Assembly (NCBI GenBank): GCA_023384495.1
Contig: JAHDWG010000012.1
Location: forward strand, 2,924 to 36,914
Reading direction: 5' to 3'
From: Caldilineaceae bacterium
Lineage (GTDB): Bacteria > Chloroflexota > Anaerolineae > Caldilineales > Caldilineaceae
Length of the DNA: 33,991 bases
Shown: positions 18,801-25,502 of the stretch, one piece after another
How positions within the stretch are numbered: the first letter of the stretch is position 1
Layout of the letters: each line of letters starts with the position of its first letter
The notes under the pieces: generated by a model
Told to the model about the DNA's origin: nothing
Seen by the model: the letters and a program-made list of their open reading frames with translations, nothing else
The model's database searches: none
Position numbers and translations under genes: made by a program

Positions 18801-20986
18801 ACGCGCCCGCCGGCATGACCATCAACAGCACCACAGGCGCCGTCGCCTGGGAGCCAACGGACGCCGGGAGTTTTGCGGTCACCATCCAGGTGTCCAATAG
18901 CGCCGGTGACGCGCAACAGAGTTTCACCGTGGTGGTGAGTGGGGTTGCCGAGGGCGATCTGTATGAAGATGACGACGCGTGCGAGAGGGCTACGACGATC
19001 CTCACCAATGGCGCCAAGCAGCAGCGCAATTTTCACGCACTGGGCGATGTCGACTGGATTCGCTTTGAGGCGCAGGCGTTCCGCACCTATATTATCGAGG
19101 TGATTAACCAGGGGTCGCTGGCCGACGCCGTCGTCGAGATCCACGATGAGTGCGACGAAACGCCATCGAGCCTGGCCAACAATGCCTTTGGCCGCAGCGT
19201 GCGCCTGGAGTGGGATGCACGGCGCAGCGGTGAATACTTCCTGCGCCTCAGCCAGTTTGATGGCGCCTCGTTTGGCGCCGAAGAGACCCGCTACGAGGTG
19301 CGCGTCACCGTGGATACGACACCGCCCCAGGCGCCGCAAAGCCCACGCTGCGCCCCCCTCAACGACCGCACCCTGGCCGTGCAGTGGAAGAAAAGCCCTG
19401 AGCGCGATGTGCGCGGCTATCGTGTGGCACTGACCGGCGTGCCGTCGGTCAATGAGGATGTGCCCGGCATCGCCACAACCTATGTGGAGATCACTCAACT
19501 GCGACCGAACCAGCGCTACGATGTGACCGTGAGTGCGGTGGACTTTTCGGGCAACGAGAGCCTGCCGTCGGGTGTGGTGCGCTGCCTGGTGGCCCCCCCA
19601 CCCGACACCACGCCGCCCGCGCTCACCCTCTCTAAGCCGACGGGCGGCGGCATCTACACCACCACTGCCTATTCGCTCACCTTTACCGGCGTCGCGCAGG
19701 ATGATGTCAATCTCGCCCGCGTCCAAGTGCGTAACGCCACACGCAACAAAGAAGGGTGGGATTGGAGCCTGAGCGGCCTCAGCGCCCCGTTCCGCGTGTC
19801 GGACATTGGGCTTGCCGTAGGGGACAACCGCGTCGAGGTAATGGTCTTCGATGATGCGGGCAACATGACCAAAGAGCAAATGGTCGTGCGGCGTCTGGGG
19901 GAGGTGCAGGGTGGGGTGATCATCATGGCGGGTCACAACGAGACGTTCGGGCTGCAACGGAACATCTACAATGCGGCGAACCGGGCGTATCGGATCTTCC
20001 GGGGTGCGGGGTTCACGGACGAGGCGATCCACTATCTATCGCCGGTGGCGCAGGATGCGACGGGGGATGGGGTATTCGACACGGATGGGCCATCGCGGCC
20101 GGCGGATCTGGAGGCGGCGGTGACGGAGTGGGCGCGGGGGCATGTGGGGCCGGGGAAGCCGCTCTACATCTACCTGATCGACCACGGGTTTGCGGACAAG
20201 TTCTGTGCGGCGGGGTGCAGCGGGGGAGGTGCGTTCACGCCGGCGGAGCTGGACGGGTGGCTGCGGGTGCTGGAGGCGGCGACGGGAGTAGACCAGGTGA
20301 CGATTGTGATCGAGGCGTGCCAGTCGGGGAGCTTCTTGGACCGTCACAACCAGGATGTGGCGAACAGCCTGTCGAAGGAAGGGCGGGTGGTGATCACATC
20401 GACGGGGCGAGCGAACAATGCGTATGCGTCGGCGGAGGGGGCGTACTTTTCGGATGCGTTCTTTTCGTGTCTGGCGGAGAGCAACAGCATGAAGGTGTGC
20501 TACGAGCAGGGGGTGTCGGCGGTGGGGGCGACGGGTGTAGACCAGACGCCGTGGCTGGACGACAACGGGGATGGGGTGTCGAACGAGAACGACGGGGCGG
20601 AGGCGGACCTGCGGGTGGTGACGCGCTTCTTCCGTTCGGTGCGGCCGACGATCCGAGAGGTGAGCGTGGTGCGCAACGGGGCGAACGGGGTGTTGACGGC
20701 GATGGTGGAGGAGGGGGCCGAGGAGGTGGAACTGGTGTGGGCGACGGTCTACCCGCCGAGCTTCCGCGAGCCGGACACGGTGACGATCAACCTGAATGCG
20801 CCGACGGTGCGGCTGGAGCCGACGGGCGAGCCGGGGCGTTACGCCTTCAACTATCTCAACGGCTTCAGCGAGGAGGGCGACTATCGCATCGTCTTCTACG
20901 CCCAAGACCGGCTTGGCATCCACGGCGTCCCCCGCCGCGAGGGGGAACTGGATTCTCTGTATTTGCCGCTTATCAGCAAGAATTGA
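15878..20986 (+). CDS. Secreted LRR / Fn3 / Ig-like C13 (legumain-like) cysteine peptidase
   Basis: A 1702-residue exported mosaic. The signal peptide ends near AEPAKSQG. Two modules follow, each with a plant-type LRR cap (CSWHGVTC), repeats of the N.L.G.IP..LGNL kind (nine in the first, eight in the second) and an Fn3 domain: residues about 27-405 and 407-763. Three Ig-like (He_PIG type) domains span 764-1024. Then come PPC (1024-1146), Fn3 (1146-1241), Ig-like (1241-1337), the C13 peptidase with His1436 (LIDHGF) and Cys1481 (EACQSGS), a calcium-type loop, a beta domain, and the tail YLPLISKN. The ATG at 15878 has AGGG 4 nt upstream. LRR and Fn3 parts usually bind protein or glycan ligands, so a ligand-directed or ligand-controlled extracellular protease is inferred. 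From about residue 1337 onward the codon use changes abruptly, together with the start of the exact repeat shared with the previous gene. Confidence 0.93.
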   Translation: MSRIQITLLFLFIVAGAWGAEPAKSQGDPCAGVTDAPAADCNALVALYNATNGPNWTKRTNWLANNLVCSWHGVTCGGGRVTQLRLMANGLSGTVPPALANAQLLNWIELQNNQLTGPIPPELAQLSALTELALYQNSMTGPIPAQLGGLSNLSALRLGSNQLTGTIPPELGNLSELKALGINSNQLTGIIPPELGSLSKLELINAHGNQLTGPIPSTFNNFPEMWRLYLENNQLSGELPSGLSNLAKLRVFSIRNNRLSGPIPTSYTNLTAWNNVDLGYNMLTASDSALVNFLNAKDPDWAQTQTVAPTGVQATPQSGASVSVTWTPIPYTGDGGYYEVGFAASADGPFVVHGRTANKSANSYVVTGLSAQTTYDVVVRSFTPAHGEQVNELLSDYSRPASATTGAFSCGDVSQLPATECEALVALYNATTGPAWTNRTGWLQTSTPCSWHGVTCSGGRVTELNLSSNNLKGSLPPQIGNFPMLNNLAVRANQLSGSIPAEIGQLTALTRLTLSENQLTGDIPTTVGNLVNMEQFWLHYNQLTGPLPTQLGNLTRLKRFGAIDNRLSGTIPTQLGNLTNLTELYLNRNLFSGSIPPQIGNLTKLTVLLFVNNQLSGEIPTSFTNLTQVTNLNVGYNRLTASDPALLNFLAAKHPTWLDTQTLPPTNLQATAQSSFQIRLSWTPILYTADGGYYQVSMATAPGGPYAVQGVTADKTVDGFTVSGLSPATTYYFVVRTFTPAANVQKNNLWSNYSVEASATTQQETTPVAPTINSAPLTTALRGQPYAYSVVASGSAPLAFALVKGPDGMSVDPTTGLLSWTPSDVGSFAVTVRVSNAVGSAEQAFSVVVNDAPQITSTPVVAGLVAQPYAYDVDATGAPAPAFSLSLAPTGMTINATSGLINWTPATEGVYTVTVKAANPVGVDEQTFEINVSEVTEMVAPVILSEPPLAADVGKRYEYLVSASGVPAPVFSLVDAPAGMTINSTTGAVAWEPTDAGSFAVTIQVSNSAGDAQQSFTVVVSGVAEGDLYEDDDACERATTILTNGAKQQRNFHALGDVDWIRFEAQAFRTYIIEVINQGSLADAVVEIHDECDETPSSLANNAFGRSVRLEWDARRSGEYFLRLSQFDGASFGAEETRYEVRVTVDTTPPQAPQSPRCAPLNDRTLAVQWKKSPERDVRGYRVALTGVPSVNEDVPGIATTYVEITQLRPNQRYDVTVSAVDFSGNESLPSGVVRCLVAPPPDTTPPALTLSKPTGGGIYTTTAYSLTFTGVAQDDVNLARVQVRNATRNKEGWDWSLSGLSAPFRVSDIGLAVGDNRVEVMVFDDAGNMTKEQMVVRRLGEVQGGVIIMAGHNETFGLQRNIYNAANRAYRIFRGAGFTDEAIHYLSPVAQDATGDGVFDTDGPSRPADLEAAVTEWARGHVGPGKPLYIYLIDHGFADKFCAAGCSGGGAFTPAELDGWLRVLEAATGVDQVTIVIEACQSGSFLDRHNQDVANSLSKEGRVVITSTGRANNAYASAEGAYFSDAFFSCLAESNSMKVCYEQGVSAVGATGVDQTPWLDDNGDGVSNENDGAEADLRVVTRFFRSVRPTIREVSVVRNGANGVLTAMVEEGAEEVELVWATVYPPSFREPDTVTINLNAPTVRLEPTGEPGRYAFNYLNGFSEEGDYRIVFYAQDRLGIHGVPRREGELDSLYLPLISKN
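15956..18165 (+). repeat. Intragenic tandem duplication of the LRR-Fn3 module
   Basis: The two LRR caps are 1140 bp apart (CTGCTCGTGGCATGG at 16081 and 17221). The ends of the two Fn3 domains are only about 1065 bp apart, because the first module has one extra repeat of about 24 residues. Protein similarity is high but the DNA has diverged, so this duplication is much older than the perfect C13 repeat. Confidence 0.85.
19886..20940 (+). repeat. 1055-bp perfect direct repeat, copy 2 (C13 cassette)
   Basis: Identical to 14715-15769. On the left the match ends where GTC (here) faces GCT (copy 1). On the right it ends where GAGGGGGAA faces GAAGGCGAT. The flanking Ig-like domains of the two genes are clearly diverged, so identity begins and stops sharply, as expected for gene conversion or a recent cassette replacement. 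Confidence 0.97.
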
Positions 20987-21036
20987 CGCAGCCCGTGGTT
21001 CTCGGTGCAGCGATGAAAAGGGCAGCATAGAGCAGG

Positions 21037-21125
21037 AACACAGAGCACACCGAGGAGACACCGAGCACGCAGAGGATTTTGTCCATTGAACAAGCCATCG
21101 AGTTTTTCTGGGTGTTCTCTGTGTT
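21037..21125. repeat. CACAGAG-type intergenic element
   Basis: The 233-bp gap 20987-21219 has no gene. It contains AACACAGAG at 21037-21045 with several degenerate echoes (CACCGAG, CACGCAGAG), and the exact reverse complement CTCTGTGTT at 21117-21125. Short arrays of CACAGAG/CTCTGTG words are common intergenic elements in many bacterial genomes. Their function is not known to me. This copy could fold into a stem with a loop of 71 nt. Confidence 0.5.
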
Positions 21126-21173
21126 GCGCTGTTCTGGGGCTTATTCATAGTGGAACAGCGTGAAACTGAATTT

Positions 21174-21198
21174 TGTTTGAAGCCACCGCCTTCAAACA
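21174..21198 (+). promoter_or_regulatory. 9-bp hairpin just upstream of the third C13 gene
   Basis: TGTTTGAAG (21174-21182), a loop of 7 nt and CTTCAAACA (21190-21198) pair perfectly. The hairpin ends 10 nt before the ribosome-binding site AGGA (21209-21212) and 21 nt before the ATG at 21220. There is no T run after it, so it is not a typical terminator. It may be an operator, an mRNA stabiliser or a translation-control stem. Confidence 0.45.
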
Positions 21199-21219
21199 CC
21201 TACGTGTATAGGAACAAAC

Positions 21220-24200
21220 ATGGTTGATGTAAAACCCAATGTCATAAAAAAACCGCGTCCTTTTGGCTATGCAATCCTGTTGGTGTTGGTTGGATTGATC
21301 TTACTCTCTGCCGCACTGGCAACCTTGTGGATGCAGAGTGTCATCCCACAGCGGGCGTTTGCCAGTCTGCGCTCGCCCGGCGCGGCGAGCGACTTTGCCG
21401 GTCGTGTCCAAGTGCAGGACATTGGAACCGCCTCGCCGTCTCTGAAGAGCGATCGTCTGCTAGTGGAGATGGCGGACGTAGGCGCGCCGCCCAGCGGACG
21501 CAGCTTCTACGGCTATATACTTGGTTCAAACGGCCAGGGCCGGCCGTTTGGCCCCCTGGCTGTGGCAGGCGGCGCCGTCAATGCAAACGCCGATTTCCCC
21601 GGTCGCAATCTGGTTGGCGCTTATAGCCAGGTTTATATCATGCAAGAGTCACGCGTCTTTAGTGCAACGCTGCCCACCGCCGCGTTGAGCCATCTCCGCA
21701 CCGCGGTGGATCGCGCCAGCGACACGCCGGGGCAGGTGGGCTACAGCGTCGGTCTGGTGAAACAGGCCGCCATTTTGCACCAGCACGCCGGTTTTGCAAA
21801 AGCCGCCGCCGATGCCGGCAATTTGAATGGGGCCAGGCTCCATACGGAACATGTACTCAACATCCTCTACGGCGAGAGTGATTCCCGATATGGCGACCAC
21901 GACGAGGATGGGTTTGCGGAAAATCCTGGCGATGGGTACGGGCTGCTCCATTATAGCAGCAGCCTGTCGCAGACCTTGCAGTTGGCCGCCGCCGCTGCGG
22001 ATGCTACGCCCAATGTGCAGACGCGCGTGGCGCAGGTGCAGACAACATTGGGCAATATTGGCTCAAGCAGCGAGGCTGGGCTATGGTCACCGGTGCTGAT
22101 CGCCGCCGCCGCAGAACTGCTGCTGGCCGGTTCGGCGACGGCCGCGCAGGCGCCGGCCACCCAGATGGTGGCGGCGACGAATCGCATCTACAATGGCACC
22201 GATTTCAACGACAACGGCGAGATTGAGCCGGTGGAAAACGAAGGCGGCGCCATCGTTGCCCACCGTTATACGCAACGAGCCGCGGACTATCTGCCCCCCA
22301 GCAGCAGCGGGGTCAGCGGCAGCGTCCAACATCGCGATGCCGACAACAACCGCAAGAGCGACCGACTCACCGTGGCGCTGACCGGCTTGCCCACCCCCGC
22401 CGCAGGTGAGCAGTACTATGTCTATCTGGTCAACGCCGACAACGACTGGCTCTGGCTGGGTGGGCTGGCCGGCTCGGGAGGAACGCTTGAGGGAACCATC
22501 AACCGCACGGGCGTCAATCTGATCGCCGGCTATCAACGCCTGTATGTGAGTGTCGGCGCGCTCTACGCCGATGGCGATCTGCCGCCTGACGCCTTGAACC
22601 ACCTGCGCATGGCGCTGCACCGGGTGGTCGATACGCCAGACGAGACCGGCTTTGCTGTGGGGCTGATGAGGCAGGCGCAACTTGTTTACGCCCATGCCGG
22701 CTTTGCCAAAGCCGCGGCAGATGGCAACAATCTGCCCGATGCCAAGCTCCACGTTGAGCATGTGCTCAACATCCTCTACGGTGAGAGTGATCCCCGTTTT
22801 GGCGACCACGACGAGGACGGCTTCCCCGAAAACCCAGGCGATGGCTATGGGCTGTTGCGCTACAGCCAGAGCCTCTCGCAGACGTTGCAACAGGCGGCGG
22901 ACAGTGCGGACGCCACCGACAACATCCGCACACGCGTGGCCGAAGTGCAGACCACGCTGGGCAATATCGGCGATCCGTCCACCAATAGCGCGTGGGTCGA
23001 CACGCTGATCGCGCGCGCCGAAGATATCCTCAACGCCACTACCGCCGCCGGCGCGCAAACACCCGCCAATCAACTGGTGACGGCCGCCGACCGCCTGCTC
23101 AACGGCACCGACCTCAACGACAATGGCGTCATCGACCCGCTGCCCAATGAGGGCGGGGCCAGGACGGCCTATCGACACACACAATATGCGGTCGACTACA
23201 CACTTGAATTGCGGGCCCCGTCATCGCCGCTGACGCCCACGCCGCTGACGGGGACGCCATCGGTTACCCCGACATCTACACCCACCGGCGGACCGTCGCC
23301 CGATGGCGATGCCTATGAAGCGGATGATAGCTGTGAGCAGGCCAAACCGATTGCCGTGGACGGCAGCGAGATGCAGATGCGCACCTTCCACGCCGAGGGC
23401 GATGTAGACTGGGTCAAGTTCACGGCCCAACTCAACAAAACCTATGTCGTCGAAGTGAGGAATGTGGGACCAAAGGCCGACGCTGTCCTCTATCTGCACG
23501 ATGTGTGCGCCGCGCCCCCCAGCGCGTTCGAGGGCAAGGCGTTTGGTTCGACGGTGCGCCTGATCTGGAACTCGACCAAAGCGGGTGATTACTTCCTCCA
23601 GTTGCAACAGTTTGACCCTAGTTTCTTTGGCCCTGACACGCACTATCACCTTACCGTGACTGAGGATGTGACCCCACCGACGACACCGATCAACCTGCGC
23701 TGTGTTGCGATCGACGCCACCACGCTGGGGGTGCAATGGCAAAAAAGCCCCGAAACCGATGTCGTACGCTATCGGGTGACTTTCCGTAACCAGACAGCCA
23801 CCAGCAGCGGCAATCGCGATGTGGCGGGCGCCGACCAGACCTATGTCGAAATCGACAACCTGGCGGCAGGCGAACTTTTCGACTTGCAAGTGGTGGCGAT
23901 TGACTTCTCGGGCAATGAAAGTGGCGCATCGGCGCCGGTTCAGTGTCGAGCAGCCGCCGTCGCCGATCCGACCCAGCCTGTGCTGACGCTCCAGCAACCG
24001 ACCGCATCGGGCGTCTTTACGACAACGGCCGCCCAGGTTACCTTTACGGGCTTCGCACAGGACGCCGGCGGCAACCTTAGCCAGGTGCATGTCAAAAATC
24101 TCACCAACCAGTCCGAGGGCCGTGACTTTAGCCTGAGCGGGGGCAACACGTCGTTCCGGGTTGAGAATCTGAGCCTCAACATCGGCGATAACGACATCCT

Positions 24201-25356
24201 GATGACCGTGATCGACAGCGCCGGGAACACGGGTCAGAAGTCGCAACGCATCCATCGGCTCAGCGGCAGAACGGGCGCGGTCATCATCGTCGCTGGGCAC
24301 AACGAGACCTTTGGCCTGCAGACCAATATCTACAATGCGGCCAACCGCGCCTATCGCATCTTCAAAACCGCCGGCTTCAGCGATGACAACATCTTTTACA
24401 TTTCACCCACAGGGCAGGACGCCGACGGCAATGGCAGCAACGATGTCGACGCGCCGGCAAGCCCAGACGCGGTGCAGCAGGCGATCACGGGTTGGGCGAA
24501 AGAGAATGGGCGCGTCGGCCCCGGCAAGCCGCTCTTCCTCTATATGATCGACCACGGCTTTGCCGATAAGTTCTGTGTCAATGGATGCAGCGCGAGTCAG
24601 GTGGTGACGCCCGAAGAGCTCAACGGTTGGCTCAAAAATCTCGAAGACGCCACCGGTCTCAACGAAGTGAATATCGTCATCGAGGCGTGCCAGTCGGGCA
24701 GCTTCATCGACCGGCCCAATGGCGCTGTGTTGAATGGCCTGGGTGGCGCCGGCCGCGTGGTTATCACCTCCACCGACCGCGCCAACAATGCCTATGCATC
24801 GGCGCAGGGCGCCTTCTTCTCCGACGCCTTCTTTTCGTGCGTGGCGGACAGCAACAACCTCAAGGTCTGTTTTGAGCAGGCCAGCGCAGCGGTGGCGGCC
24901 ACCGGCGTCAAGCAATTGCCCTGGATGGATGACAACGGCGATGGCGTCTTTAATAGCGGCGATGGCGCCGTGGCGCAAAACCGCCATGTCACCGCCTTCT
25001 TCAGCTCGATCCGGCCTGAGATCCGCAACGTGGAGGTGATCAGAGACGGCGCCAATGGACAACTGGTCGCAACGTTGGATGAGGGCGCAGAGGCCATCGG
25101 CCTGGTCTGGGCAACCATCTTTCCCCCTTCGTTTGAAGAACCCGACGGCGTGACGCTCAATCTCAACGCCCCCACGGTTCGGCTCGACCCCGACCCGAAC
25201 ACCCCCGGACGCTATCTGTTCAACTATGTCAACGGCTTTACCGAGGACGGCGACTACCGGATCGTCTTTTACGCCCAAGACCGGCTGGGCATCCACGCCG
25301 TGCCGCGGCGCGAGGGGCAATTGGATACCCTCTTCTTGCCCATCCTGTTCCGGTAG
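21220..25356 (+). CDS. Membrane-anchored C13 (legumain-like) cysteine peptidase with duplicated N-terminal domain
   Basis: A 1378-residue protein. One hydrophobic segment at about residues 15-38 follows a Lys/Arg-rich start and is probably an uncleaved anchor or signal. Residues about 61-366 and 367-665 are two copies of an unnamed domain. Each starts with a beta part resembling anti-sigma RskA-type folds (SDRLLVEM, SDRLTVAL), then has helices with AGFAKAAAD, EHVLNILYGESD and an EF-hand-like loop DHDEDGF.ENPGDGYGLL. A Pro/Thr linker (668-697) leads to PPC (697-817), Fn3 (817-913), Ig-like (913-1015), and the C13 domain with His1112 (MIDHGF) and Cys1157 (EACQSGS). A calcium-type loop, beta domain and tail FLPILFR follow. 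The protein closely resembles the two preceding peptidases over the shared part but uses ordinary host codons throughout. The ATG has AGGA 7 nt upstream. The 233-bp gap before it may hold its own control signals. Confidence 0.92.
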   Translation: MVDVKPNVIKKPRPFGYAILLVLVGLILLSAALATLWMQSVIPQRAFASLRSPGAASDFAGRVQVQDIGTASPSLKSDRLLVEMADVGAPPSGRSFYGYILGSNGQGRPFGPLAVAGGAVNANADFPGRNLVGAYSQVYIMQESRVFSATLPTAALSHLRTAVDRASDTPGQVGYSVGLVKQAAILHQHAGFAKAAADAGNLNGARLHTEHVLNILYGESDSRYGDHDEDGFAENPGDGYGLLHYSSSLSQTLQLAAAAADATPNVQTRVAQVQTTLGNIGSSSEAGLWSPVLIAAAAELLLAGSATAAQAPATQMVAATNRIYNGTDFNDNGEIEPVENEGGAIVAHRYTQRAADYLPPSSSGVSGSVQHRDADNNRKSDRLTVALTGLPTPAAGEQYYVYLVNADNDWLWLGGLAGSGGTLEGTINRTGVNLIAGYQRLYVSVGALYADGDLPPDALNHLRMALHRVVDTPDETGFAVGLMRQAQLVYAHAGFAKAAADGNNLPDAKLHVEHVLNILYGESDPRFGDHDEDGFPENPGDGYGLLRYSQSLSQTLQQAADSADATDNIRTRVAEVQTTLGNIGDPSTNSAWVDTLIARAEDILNATTAAGAQTPANQLVTAADRLLNGTDLNDNGVIDPLPNEGGARTAYRHTQYAVDYTLELRAPSSPLTPTPLTGTPSVTPTSTPTGGPSPDGDAYEADDSCEQAKPIAVDGSEMQMRTFHAEGDVDWVKFTAQLNKTYVVEVRNVGPKADAVLYLHDVCAAPPSAFEGKAFGSTVRLIWNSTKAGDYFLQLQQFDPSFFGPDTHYHLTVTEDVTPPTTPINLRCVAIDATTLGVQWQKSPETDVVRYRVTFRNQTATSSGNRDVAGADQTYVEIDNLAAGELFDLQVVAIDFSGNESGASAPVQCRAAAVADPTQPVLTLQQPTASGVFTTTAAQVTFTGFAQDAGGNLSQVHVKNLTNQSEGRDFSLSGGNTSFRVENLSLNIGDNDILMTVIDSAGNTGQKSQRIHRLSGRTGAVIIVAGHNETFGLQTNIYNAANRAYRIFKTAGFSDDNIFYISPTGQDADGNGSNDVDAPASPDAVQQAITGWAKENGRVGPGKPLFLYMIDHGFADKFCVNGCSASQVVTPEELNGWLKNLEDATGLNEVNIVIEACQSGSFIDRPNGAVLNGLGGAGRVVITSTDRANNAYASAQGAFFSDAFFSCVADSNNLKVCFEQASAAVAATGVKQLPWMDDNGDGVFNSGDGAVAQNRHVTAFFSSIRPEIRNVEVIRDGANGQLVATLDEGAEAIGLVWATIFPPSFEEPDGVTLNLNAPTVRLDPDPNTPGRYLFNYVNGFTEDGDYRIVFYAQDRLGIHAVPRREGQLDTLFLPILFR
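21400..23215 (+). repeat. Tandem duplication of an uncharacterised domain of about 300 residues
   Basis: Copy 1 runs about 21400-22317 and copy 2 about 22318-23215. The EHVLNILYGESD segments are 909 bp apart. Both copies keep the Asp-rich loop, the NPGDGYGLL motif, the TRVAQVQTTLGNIG/TRVAEVQTTLGNIG segment and the closing NGTD.NDNG.I.P..NEGGA motif. The second copy diverges mainly in the beta part. Confidence 0.85.
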
Positions 25357-25502
25357 GGTGGATCAGACGCCGAAACATACTCCGGGGCCGTTGAGGGCTG
25401 TGCGCCAGAACACTGTGGTGGTGTGCGCCGGTACACAGCAGGCAAGGTCAACCGGCGCCATGATCTAACCACTTCCACCAACAGCGCAAATCTGGATGGA
25501 CT

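Noticed and set aside
14715-20940. The 1055-bp repeat as an insertion sequence or composite transposon
   Set aside because: The repeat has no terminal inverted repeats, no transposase and lies within coding frames at the same domain positions, so gene conversion or cassette copying fits better.
14957-21030. Plus-strand Gly/Ala/Arg-rich frames overlapping the C13 repeats in another frame (14957-15793 and 20128-21030)
   Set aside because: Low-complexity out-of-frame reading of GCG/GGG-rich codons; the real frame carries the catalytic motifs.
21030-21130. CRISPR array
   Set aside because: The CACAGAG words are short, unevenly spaced and degenerate; there are no uniform repeats and spacers and no cas gene.
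14865-21199. Minus-strand frames of 326 and 387 codons across the two C13 repeats
   Set aside because: Both are shadows of the same G-ending codon stretch: Arg/His/Pro-rich, identical in both copies only because the DNA is identical, and without start signals.
15807-25356. LPXTG sortase signals at the protein ends
   Set aside because: The tails have LP but no Thr-Gly, no following hydrophobic helix and no basic end; they stop within 2-5 residues.
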